A stretch of 64,000 nucleotides of DNA, taken from contig NZ_JACDUU010000001.1 of assembly GCF_013760845.1 (NCBI RefSeq), positions 528,082 to 592,081 on the forward strand, written 5' to 3'. A program made the translations under genes and the position numbers. This stretch comes from [Anoxybacillus] calidus. GTDB taxonomy: Bacteria; Bacillota; Bacilli; Bacillales; Anoxybacillaceae. Numbering within the stretch: position 1 is the stretch's first letter; each line of letters starts with the position of its first letter. The notes below the pieces were generated by a model. That model was given only the letters and a program-made list of their open reading frames with translations, searched no databases and had not been told where the DNA came from. Positions 44,663 to 51,836 of this stretch are shown one piece after another.

Positions 44663-45335
44663 AAAAAGAGTGCTTATTGTGGATGATGAAGAAGATATGC
44701 GTTTTTTAGTATGTATGTATTTGGAGAACTCCGGATTTGAATGTTTACAGGCAGAAAACGGGGAAGAGGCGCTAGAGCTGGTGAAACAAACGAAAGTGGA
44801 TTTAATATTGCTTGATATTATGATGCCCAATCTAGATGGATTTGCTTTATGCGAACGCATTAGAGCTTTATCCGATGTACCGATTATTTTTTTAACGGCA
44901 AGAGGAGATGAGTGGGATAAAGTAAAAGGGTTGAAACTAGGGGGAGACGATTATGTTGTCAAACCGTTCAGCCCTGGTGAACTGGTCGCGCGCATTGAAG
45001 CGGTGATTCGCAGATCAACATATCACAATGAGCATAAGGCAGACGGGCTTCTCTCTTTCGAAGCGATGCAAATTGATGAAAAAGGAAGAAGAGTGGTGGT
45101 GGAAGGAAAAGAAGTCATATTAACGCTGAAAGAGTTTGACCTGCTGCTGTTTCTTGCTCGACATAGAGGCCAAGTATTCAGTCGTGAAGAGTTATTGATG
45201 CGCATTTGGGGATATGATTATACCGGCAATGCAAGAACGGTCGACACACATATAAAAACGTTGCGGCTGAAGTTAAAAGAACATGGCCGTTTCATTAAAA
45301 CCGTATGGGGAATCGGTTATAAGTTTGAGGTGTAG
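44655..45335 (+). CDS. OmpR/PhoB-family response regulator
   Basis: A 226-residue regulator. Receiver domain 1-120 with acidic pocket DDEED at 10-14, phospho-acceptor Asp54 (LLDIMMP), Thr in FLTARG and Lys in VVKPFSP; winged helix 130-226 with LTLKEFDLLLFLARHRGQVF and VDTHIKTLRLKLKEHG. TTG start with AGGGAGGG nine bases upstream. Directly followed by its histidine kinase after three bases. Confidence 0.93.
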   Translation: MNKKRVLIVDDEEDMRFLVCMYLENSGFECLQAENGEEALELVKQTKVDLILLDIMMPNLDGFALCERIRALSDVPIIFLTARGDEWDKVKGLKLGGDDYVVKPFSPGELVARIEAVIRRSTYHNEHKADGLLSFEAMQIDEKGRRVVVEGKEVILTLKEFDLLLFLARHRGQVFSREELLMRIWGYDYTGNARTVDTHIKTLRLKLKEHGRFIKTVWGIGYKFEV

Positions 45336-45338
45336 CAA

Positions 45339-46757
45339 ATGCGGCGATGGTCGATGACATTAGTGCAAAAAATTTGGTTCACCATTAGTGTAGGTGTGAT
45401 CGTAACCATTTCTTTTTCGTATTTTCTCTCTCATTATTTCTATCAAAAACTGTATGTAGATAATGTAGAGAAAATGTTAATGGAAGAAGGAAAAAATTTA
45501 GCAAGTGATTACCACGGTGGTCCAATCACCGAACAATATCGCAAGCAAGTAGAATGGTACAATGAAAAATCAACGGCAGAAATTTTGCTAGTCAGCAATC
45601 CTCGTGAATTAAGCGCTTGTTTACCGTTTCACATTGATTACGATTCGCTTATTAACGAAGAAGACCGCGCAAAATTGCTAAAAGGAGAAGTGGTTACAAA
45701 AGTCGGGTTTGAAGAGCGGTTCGGAAGACAAATTATGGGGGTGATCGTGCCGCTTTTGGACGAGCAGCGGTTAGAAGGGGTATTTTATTTATATATTCCT
45801 TTAGCGAGTATTCAAGAAATTACTACGGAAGTGGCCTATATTTGGATTCCTATTGCTTTTGTTTTTGTTTTTATTTTGCTTATTGCCGGTAAAATGATGG
45901 CTGACCGTATTGCCAATCCACTGAAGGAAATGGAAGCGGTCGCTTATAAAATGGCGCACGGCGATTATAAAACAGAAATTCCAATTCGTTCTAATGATGA
46001 AATCGGTAGACTTGCCAAAGCATTTAACATTATGGCAAAAGCCATTGCTGAAGAAGATATGCGGAAAAAAGAATTTTTAGCCAATGTATCGCATGAGCTC
46101 CGCACGCCGTTAAGCTATGTAAAAGGTTATAGCGAAGCGATTCTTGAGGGGATTGTCCAAACGAAACAAAGTGAACAAAAATATGTTAAGCTCATTCATC
46201 GGGAAGCGAGCCGAATGGAGCGGCTTGTTCACGATTTGCTTGATTTGGCGCAATTAGAAGGAGAAACATATCCGCTACAAAAAGTTCCATTAGTGTTTTC
46301 ACAAGTCATTGAGGATACGTTAGAAAAATATGAACCGTTTTTGCAGGAGAAAAACATTTTGTTAACGACGGAGCTAAATCCAGAGATTATTATTGAAGCG
46401 GATTATGATCGAATCGAGCAAGTCATTCATAACATTGTCGATAATGCGATTCGCTATACGCCAATGGGCGGAAACATTCATATTCAATTAGAACAAATGA
46501 ATGAGCGTGATTGCCAGCTGGTTATTTCGGACACGGGTAAAGGCATTCCGAAAGAAAAACTGCCATTTCTCGGAGAACGGTTTTTTAGGGTGGATAAAGC
46601 AAGAACGAGATCAGAAGGGGGAACAGGATTAGGGCTTGCTATTGTAAAGCAAATTATTCATTTGCATAGAGGAAGACTTTATTTCAAAAGCAAAGAAGGG
46701 AAAGGAACGACTGTAGTAATTGAATTACCAACGCTGAACGGTGAATGGGAAGAATGA
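45339..46757 (+). CDS. Sensor histidine kinase (HAMP, HisKA, HATPase)
   Basis: A 472-residue kinase: membrane segments at about 12-33 and 167-186 enclosing a ~130-residue extracellular sensor, HAMP about 187-240, dimerisation helix with phosphorylated His252 (NVSHELRTPL), ATP-binding domain with NIVDNAIRYTPMGG, DTGKGIP and GGTGLGLAIVKQ. It partners the upstream OmpR-family regulator. The extracellular sensor is unrecognised; the lipoprotein propeller encoded in the same operon is a candidate accessory sensor. Confidence 0.93.
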   Translation: MRRWSMTLVQKIWFTISVGVIVTISFSYFLSHYFYQKLYVDNVEKMLMEEGKNLASDYHGGPITEQYRKQVEWYNEKSTAEILLVSNPRELSACLPFHIDYDSLINEEDRAKLLKGEVVTKVGFEERFGRQIMGVIVPLLDEQRLEGVFYLYIPLASIQEITTEVAYIWIPIAFVFVFILLIAGKMMADRIANPLKEMEAVAYKMAHGDYKTEIPIRSNDEIGRLAKAFNIMAKAIAEEDMRKKEFLANVSHELRTPLSYVKGYSEAILEGIVQTKQSEQKYVKLIHREASRMERLVHDLLDLAQLEGETYPLQKVPLVFSQVIEDTLEKYEPFLQEKNILLTTELNPEIIIEADYDRIEQVIHNIVDNAIRYTPMGGNIHIQLEQMNERDCQLVISDTGKGIPKEKLPFLGERFFRVDKARTRSEGGTGLGLAIVKQIIHLHRGRLYFKSKEGKGTTVVIELPTLNGEWEE

Positions 46758-46794
46758 ACAAAAGGGGATAGACCAAACGGAGTAAATGATCTCT

Positions 46795-46835
46795 AATGGC
46801 AAAATAAGCACACTTTTTTCAGTGTGCTTATTGCT
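46795..46835 (-). terminator. Terminator of the receptor-like gene
   Basis: AATAAGCACAC and GTGTGCTTATT form an 11-bp stem; on the minus strand TTTTGCC follows. The stem overlaps the last codons of the minus-strand gene. Confidence 0.7.
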
Positions 46836-48438
46836 CAAGTTGGAATACTTTTATCTTTTCATTTAACGCTTGTGACACTTTCGTTAGTTTAGCAATCGCA
46901 AGATCAATGTCTTGTACAGCTTGATAAGACATCAGATGCATATTTGTAATCTGGGCAACAAGCTGTTTTGTAAACATATGAAAGGAATGAAGTGTTGTTG
47001 TCATCTCATTTAACAACGTAGCCAACTCCTCTTTTTTGTGCAAATCGCCTTTGATGGATTCCATCATATGCAGGATATGATCAGAATAATGTATTAATTG
47101 GTTCGTGTATATATCAATCTCACAAAAGATTTGCTCAGAATCTTCGGTAAGGCTGCTCGATAGTTCATCGATACTTTGAAGTGAAGTATTGACGGTTTGG
47201 TTTAATAACGCTGATAATTGCACTAGTGAGTTTATTTCTTTTTTTACTTCGGAAATTAAGCCGCTTATGTTTCTTGTCATATCGTTTAAATTTTTCGCGA
47301 TAAATCCCCACTCATTTTCTTCATGAATTTGCAGCGTCTTTGCCAAATTCCCTTTGGAAATAGAGTCGATATGCTGCGTAATCATATCCAGTGGCTTTAA
47401 ATGGTTTCGTGTTACGCTTTGCAAAATAACAAAGATAACCACAATACAAACGATAAATGATCCAATGATCAAAAACATAAGTCGGTGATAAACAATCATT
47501 TCTTTGTCGTAATTGGATACGATAGTCAAAACTCTGTTCTTTTCAATTGGGACATAGAACTTTGTATAGGAAACATTGTTTTTCGAAAATGGTACACTTA
47601 AAATTTCTTTTTGTTTCAATGCGTTCTTAAAAAAGCTGCGATCTTCTCTTAATGTAAAAGAGTGCTCTCCAAACAAAACAGGCAAGTCAATTTCCGGCTC
47701 AATGACTTCGTTCTTTTTACCTTTTAGCCATGCTGGAACATTAATAACTGCGATTTCGACAATCCCATTATGCGAACGGGTAATTTTTTTTATCAGCTCT
47801 GCTGGACCATGATTATAAGTAAGCTGGTAAATATCTTGATCTAAAATATACGGATTGATCATAAACGGTGTTGTTCCATCATAGTAGTAGGCATATTTAT
47901 AATATTTGTTCTCCCATTCTGACCGCGATATCGGACCAGACCAAAAATGTTTCGTATAATATCCTTTATCAACTGTGACCTCTTTCCTAGCCATTAGCTG
48001 TTGAAAAGCAGTAAACCAGTATCCCCAATCTTTTGAGCTTAGGCCGACTTCATTCGGGTCAGATGATTGGGCGACGACAATATCATCGCCTTTTTTGACA
48101 AACAATGATATGTCATAAACGTCCACTTGTTTTTTTAGTTCAATTAATTCTTCGCGTGAAATATCATTGATGTCTCTTCCTTTTAGTTGTTTAGCAATTT
48201 CCTTCGATGCAGCCAGCAGTCTTTGATCAATCAGTCTCTCAATCACTCTTTGTGAGTCTTCAGCTGTAACCATTGCCTCTTTAATGATTTGCGACGTTTC
48301 CTTAATTTCGTTATACATCGCTTTTTCTAGCTGCTTTTTAGCCGACCAATGGAATACAATAGAGAATAATGATCCTGCTACAACTAAAACCATTGCAATC
48401 TTTATAAAAATTTGATGGGTAACTGTATTTTTCCTCAT
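46828..48438 (-). CDS. Cache-HAMP receptor-like protein lacking a recognisable signalling tip
   Basis: A 536-residue membrane protein. A membrane helix at about 9-30, a ~280-residue extracellular region of the double-Cache type (KDWGYWFTAFQQLMARKEVT, FWSGPISRSEW), a second helix at about 320-340 and a HAMP domain (LDMITQHIDSISKGNLAKTL) are seen. The ~160 cytoplasmic residues are heptad-like helices. They lack the chemoreceptor hairpin tip (E-x-G-E-x-G-x-G type) and kinase or cyclase motifs. So it could be a degenerate methyl-accepting protein or a sensor that acts by protein contact. Single gene. Confidence 0.75.
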   Translation of the reverse strand: MRKNTVTHQIFIKIAMVLVVAGSLFSIVFHWSAKKQLEKAMYNEIKETSQIIKEAMVTAEDSQRVIERLIDQRLLAASKEIAKQLKGRDINDISREELIELKKQVDVYDISLFVKKGDDIVVAQSSDPNEVGLSSKDWGYWFTAFQQLMARKEVTVDKGYYTKHFWSGPISRSEWENKYYKYAYYYDGTTPFMINPYILDQDIYQLTYNHGPAELIKKITRSHNGIVEIAVINVPAWLKGKKNEVIEPEIDLPVLFGEHSFTLREDRSFFKNALKQKEILSVPFSKNNVSYTKFYVPIEKNRVLTIVSNYDKEMIVYHRLMFLIIGSFIVCIVVIFVILQSVTRNHLKPLDMITQHIDSISKGNLAKTLQIHEENEWGFIAKNLNDMTRNISGLISEVKKEINSLVQLSALLNQTVNTSLQSIDELSSSLTEDSEQIFCEIDIYTNQLIHYSDHILHMMESIKGDLHKKEELATLLNEMTTTLHSFHMFTKQLVAQITNMHLMSYQAVQDIDLAIAKLTKVSQALNEKIKVFQLEQ

Positions 48439-48544
48439 ATGTAAACCCCCGGCCGAGATGAATTAATAACTCATTCTATAATTATACAATAATATTCATT
48501 TAAGATAAGCACCTACAAACCATTTTGTTGCTCTTTCGAAGAAG

Positions 48545-48603
48545 AATCCTTGCAGGACGAATGAAAAAATATAAGAGTATGCATTGCAAGGATTGTTATT
48601 TTT
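48545..48603 (+). terminator. Possible hairpin terminator or attenuator
   Basis: AATCCTTGCA and TGCAAGGATT are perfect complements with a 30-base loop, followed by GTTATTTTT, upstream of the damaged MHYT start. Function uncertain. Confidence 0.35.
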
Positions 48604-48660
48604 GGAAGAATTATATATTATATGATTTTGTGTAAGTTATCTAGCTTTTTTTGGAGATAC

Positions 48661-48808
48661 ATGATGAAGTTTAACGGTCATCATGATTAAAATTAGCTAT
48701 TTTTCTGTCATTGTCGCTACTATTCTTCTAGTTTATGATTTATGTTTTTGTATAATCGTTTTTCTATATTCTTGTTTACCTTTTATTTGAACCGTTACAC
48801 GAATATTA
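48661..48808 (+). pseudogene. Eroded MHYT sensor start of the following kinase gene
   Basis: An ATG pair at 48661 with TTGGAGA upstream opens MMKFNGHHD then a stop; GHHD resembles the start of MHYT membrane sensors. The next frame carries on with a hydrophobic KISYFSVIVATILLVYDLCF. The kinase frame itself begins later with GVSVFGMHDILMKGISF, like the last MHYT repeat. The 5' sensor part therefore appears frameshifted and mostly deleted. Confidence 0.45.
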
Positions 48809-50560
48809 GTGCCTGAAAAATGGCAGATGCTATGGATGATGGGGGTCAGTGTATTCGGTATGCATGATATTTTGATGAAGGGAATTTCATTTGGCTATGC
48901 ATCTCAACAAGTAGATTCTTCTGTAACAGGAGACGCTCCATTTCCTCCTCCAATCGCAGTTTTAGGTAATGTTTTAGATTGCAGTATCGTCTTTTTCTTC
49001 CTGTTTATACTATTTATGACTGTTTTCATTGCTTATTTTGAGCAATATAAACGTTTAAAGTCAAAGAGGGTGATAGAACAACATTATCGTTCTTTAGTAG
49101 ATGACAATCCGTTTTTAGTCTTAACGGTAAATTTAGACGGTATTGTCACACAGGTCAATCCTAAAGGAATTGAGCTTTTAGATGGGGATGCTGATGATAT
49201 TATTGCAACATCCATTTTCTCTTATTTTAGAAATGAAGACCATCAAATTGTTACCTCGAAGTTTGAAGCAGCTAAAAAAGGAAAAGCTTGCAGCTGTGAA
49301 TGTTTTCTGGTGAATAAACGCGAAAAAAAAATACCGATGCATATGACGTTTATTCCGGTTGTCAGCGAACAGAAGGTGCATAGTGTATTCGTTGTCGGCC
49401 AGGATATCACAGAAATTATTCAATATAAAAGGAGAGTAAAGAAAACGCAACAGGATTTATTAAATACTATTCGTGAGCAACAAGGAATGATTTTTAAATT
49501 TGTGAAAAAAGGAGATACATTTATTCATACTTTATGTGATGGGAAGTTGTTATATAAACTCGGCTTTGCTTCGAGGGATATACTCGGAAAATCGTTATAT
49601 GACTTTTTACCGAAAGAGCAAGCTGAGCAAAAAATAGAATATTATCAAAAAGCTTGGAACGGCGAAACCATTTATTACGAAGGACAGGTGGATGATATTT
49701 TCTATTTAGCAAGTCTCTGTCCAGTCAAACGAAATGGAAAAGTGATGGAAGTCATCGGTTTGGTAATGGATATAACGGATCGAAAAAAGATGGAACGTGC
49801 AATCTTACTGGCGAAAGAAGAATCGGAAAGAGCGAATATTGCTAAATTAGAACTGATCTCAAAGATGAGCCATGAACTTCGGACGCCGTTAAATGGAATG
49901 CTTGGATTTGCTCAATTACTGGAAATCGATGAATCATTAACGGAGCAGCAAAAGGAGTTTGTTGAAAAAATTTTGTCTGGTGGACGGCATTTGTTAAAAT
50001 TAGTAAACGAAATACTAGATTTGTCACGCATTGAATGCGGAAATTTAAAAATCTCACCGGATTATGTACAACTCGAACGAGTGATTGATGAAAGTATTAA
50101 ACTAATCCAACCATTAGCAGACGAGAAAAACATTCGTATCATTAACACTTTAGAACAAGATGAAAATGAACTTGTATATGTAGACCCGGTGCGTCTTAAA
50201 CAAATTATGCTGAATTTGTTGTCTAATGCGGTGAAGTATAATCGCCAAAATGGAGCCGTAATCATCTCCAGCAGGCGTGAGCGTGGGCATATTTATATTC
50301 ATGTTCAAGATAGTGGGATTGGTATTGCAAAAGAAGAATGGAAGAAAATTTTCGAGCCATTTTACCGCATTAAGGGAACTCATGCTGATGGTACTGGAAT
50401 CGGCCTCTCCCTTGTTAAACAGCTTGTGCACTTAATGGGGGGAGAAGTAGGGATGAACAGCACGTTAGGAGAGGGAAGTGACTTTTGGTTTAGTATTCCA
50501 GTCGTCAAGAACGTGTATTATGATGAACAATGTGATAGAGAGATTGGTAAACATCATTGA
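48809..50560 (+). CDS. PAS-PAS histidine kinase with truncated MHYT sensor
   Basis: A 583-residue frame. Residues 1-80 hold the remains of an MHYT sensor (GMHD at 17-20 instead of MHYT) and one clear membrane helix at about 58-77. PAS domains follow at about 92-205 and 222-330, then HisKA with His355 (KMSHELRTPL) and HATPase (NLLSNAVKYNRQNG, DSGIGIAKEEW, GTGIGLSLVKQLV). The kinase core looks intact. No good ribosome binding site precedes the GTG at 48809, so expression of the shortened form is uncertain. No receiver partner adjoins. Confidence 0.75.
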   Translation: MPEKWQMLWMMGVSVFGMHDILMKGISFGYASQQVDSSVTGDAPFPPPIAVLGNVLDCSIVFFFLFILFMTVFIAYFEQYKRLKSKRVIEQHYRSLVDDNPFLVLTVNLDGIVTQVNPKGIELLDGDADDIIATSIFSYFRNEDHQIVTSKFEAAKKGKACSCECFLVNKREKKIPMHMTFIPVVSEQKVHSVFVVGQDITEIIQYKRRVKKTQQDLLNTIREQQGMIFKFVKKGDTFIHTLCDGKLLYKLGFASRDILGKSLYDFLPKEQAEQKIEYYQKAWNGETIYYEGQVDDIFYLASLCPVKRNGKVMEVIGLVMDITDRKKMERAILLAKEESERANIAKLELISKMSHELRTPLNGMLGFAQLLEIDESLTEQQKEFVEKILSGGRHLLKLVNEILDLSRIECGNLKISPDYVQLERVIDESIKLIQPLADEKNIRIINTLEQDENELVYVDPVRLKQIMLNLLSNAVKYNRQNGAVIISSRRERGHIYIHVQDSGIGIAKEEWKKIFEPFYRIKGTHADGTGIGLSLVKQLVHLMGGEVGMNSTLGEGSDFWFSIPVVKNVYYDEQCDREIGKHH

Positions 50561-50906
50561 AAGCAGCTTCAATCGATGATAAATAAAATTTTATAAAGGC
50601 GAATTTGCAGAATATTTGACAAAATGGATTCATATCGAACAGTTTTTAGAAATATGAAAAATTGACTAGCATAATGTCTTATAGGAAAATGGATTTACTT
50701 GAACCAAGGGACAAGAGCTTTTTCATTTTCGTCGCGATATAGGAGCTGAAGAATTTCATTTTTTGTTGCAAAATCACAGTAGATAATACCAAAATATTAC
50801 AATAAGTAGTACGAAAAATCTAGTTCGAAAAGTCTATATTGTTGCGTGATATGCTTATTTCTGCATGTGATAAGGGGAGAATATGGTTTGTTATGTATTC
50901 TGATTA
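50561..50906 (+). other. Intergenic region, nothing recognised
   Basis: About 350 AT-rich bases between the PAS kinase and the c-di-GMP riboswitch promoter. No ORF with a ribosome binding site and no clear hairpin was found. Confidence 0.4.
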
Positions 50907-50934
50907 TTAGACAAGAATGGACTTATTGTATAAT
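50907..50934 (+). promoter_or_regulatory. Sigma-A promoter of the c-di-GMP riboswitch transcript
   Basis: TTAGAC at 50907-50912 and TATAAT at 50929-50934 with a 16-base spacer. Transcription would begin at about 50941, right at the 5' edge of the aptamer. Confidence 0.65.
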
Positions 50935-50939
50935 ATAGT

Positions 50940-51034
50940 TGTAACCCCGATAAAGGCAAACTTCGAGAAATCGGAGGACGCAAAGCTATAGGGGCTACGG
51001 TAGAATATTCTACTATGCCAGCCAGTTACCGAAA
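50940..51034 (+). promoter_or_regulatory. Cyclic-di-GMP-I (GEMM) riboswitch
   Basis: The consensus parts appear in order: AAAGGCAAAC, a P2 stem CTTCGAGAAATCGGAG with a GNRA-like loop, GGACGCAAAGCTATAGGGGCTACGG split over 50976-51000 (GACGCAAAGC and GGGCTACGG are diagnostic), a third hairpin TAGAATATTCTA, ATGCCAGCCAGTTACCGAAAG. GTAAC at 50941 pairs with GTTAC at 51024-51028 for P1. The ribosome binding site AAAGGAGGA begins at the aptamer's 3' edge, so control of translation of the small peptide is likely; no terminator lies between. Confidence 0.93.
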
Positions 51035-51046
51035 GGAGGAGCGAAA

Positions 51047-51133
51047 ATGAAATTGAAACTGCGTTACTTCATTACAATGGCGGCGATTGCTGCAATGGCA
51101 ATGGCTACTATTGTACAAAAGCCATGGGGCTAA
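51047..51133 (+). CDS. 28-residue hydrophobic peptide under c-di-GMP riboswitch control
   Basis: ATG at 51047 follows AAAGGAGGA by six bases. The peptide has a basic start (MKLKLRYF), a 15-residue Ala/Met-rich hydrophobic core, and ends TIVQKPWG. AMA before TIVQKPWG resembles a signal-peptidase AxA site, so an exported octapeptide signal, Phr-like, is possible; a small membrane peptide is the alternative. Almost no spacing from the riboswitch and a terminator 20 bases later show it is a genuine expression unit. Not in any family I know. Confidence 0.75.
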   Translation: MKLKLRYFITMAAIAAMAMATIVQKPWG

Positions 51134-51153
51134 ACCGTGGTTGACGCAAATAA

Positions 51154-51189
51154 GGGGGCTGTCTCATAATTAATGAGATAGCCCTTTTT
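51154..51189 (+). terminator. Terminator after the small peptide (short relative of the repeat family)
   Basis: GGGCTGTCTCAT and ATGAGATAGCCC form a 12-bp stem (one mismatch) followed by TTTTT. The GGGGGCTGTCTCATAA start resembles the left end of the dispersed element (GGCTGTCTCAAAA, GGCTGTCCCATAA), so it may be an internally deleted copy. Confidence 0.85.
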
Positions 51190-51314
51190 CAAACGGATCA
51201 ATAACAGATGAATGTTCGAACATAAAAACATTTCCTCTACACTGTTACTAAAGATAGCTCACTGAGATCTTAAATTGCACATTGTATTACCTTCATAATA
51301 AGGGACGTGGAACG

Positions 51315-51836
51315 ATGATTTATTTTGTTTTGGTCGGCATTCTTATATCCCTGTTTCTTAAAAAAAATCCTCTGACCATTGTAGCGGTAGAATTAAAGGC
51401 ACCTTTTGTGATGATCGGCTGTTTGCTTGTACAGATCGTGTTAGCTTATTTGGCGATAGTGAAACATTTATATTATCCGATCATTTTAGATATTACTTTT
51501 ATCATTATGCTTGTTTGTTTGTTTTTAAACCGCCATTTGCCCGGTGTAAAATGGATTTTTGCCGGGGCGCTGTTAAATACGTTAGCGCTCATTTTGCATA
51601 ACGGCTTTATGCCTGTTTCGGAAACAGCGATGAAAATAGCCAAGTTAGATGTAAGTTTTCAAGGTGACTCAAGACATCAATCGATGGAGGACTCCATCTT
51701 TTGGTGGCTAGGGGATTGGATTCCATTTTTTACACCGATTGGAACGAATTATGTGATTAGTTTAGGAGATGTTTTCGTTGGTATCGGTCTTATTCTCTTT
51801 ATTGTGCGAAACTCGTTGAAAGGGCAAAGAGAATGA
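51315..51836 (+). CDS. DUF5317 membrane protein
   Basis: A 173-residue protein with about five hydrophobic segments: MIYFVLVGILISLFL, MIGCLLVQIVLAYLAI, IILDITFIIMLVCLFL, GALLNTLALILHNGFMPVS and the C-terminal VGIGLILFIVRN. The pattern, with NGFMPVS and a late GD..PFFTP...ISLGDVFV segment, is that of DUF5317. Function unknown. Its stop overlaps the ATG of the HD-GYP gene (ATGA), so the two are coupled. The start at 51315 has only a weak binding site (AGGGACG). The peptide gene and its terminator lie 180 bases upstream. Confidence 0.82.
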   Translation: MIYFVLVGILISLFLKKNPLTIVAVELKAPFVMIGCLLVQIVLAYLAIVKHLYYPIILDITFIIMLVCLFLNRHLPGVKWIFAGALLNTLALILHNGFMPVSETAMKIAKLDVSFQGDSRHQSMEDSIFWWLGDWIPFFTPIGTNYVISLGDVFVGIGLILFIVRNSLKGQRE

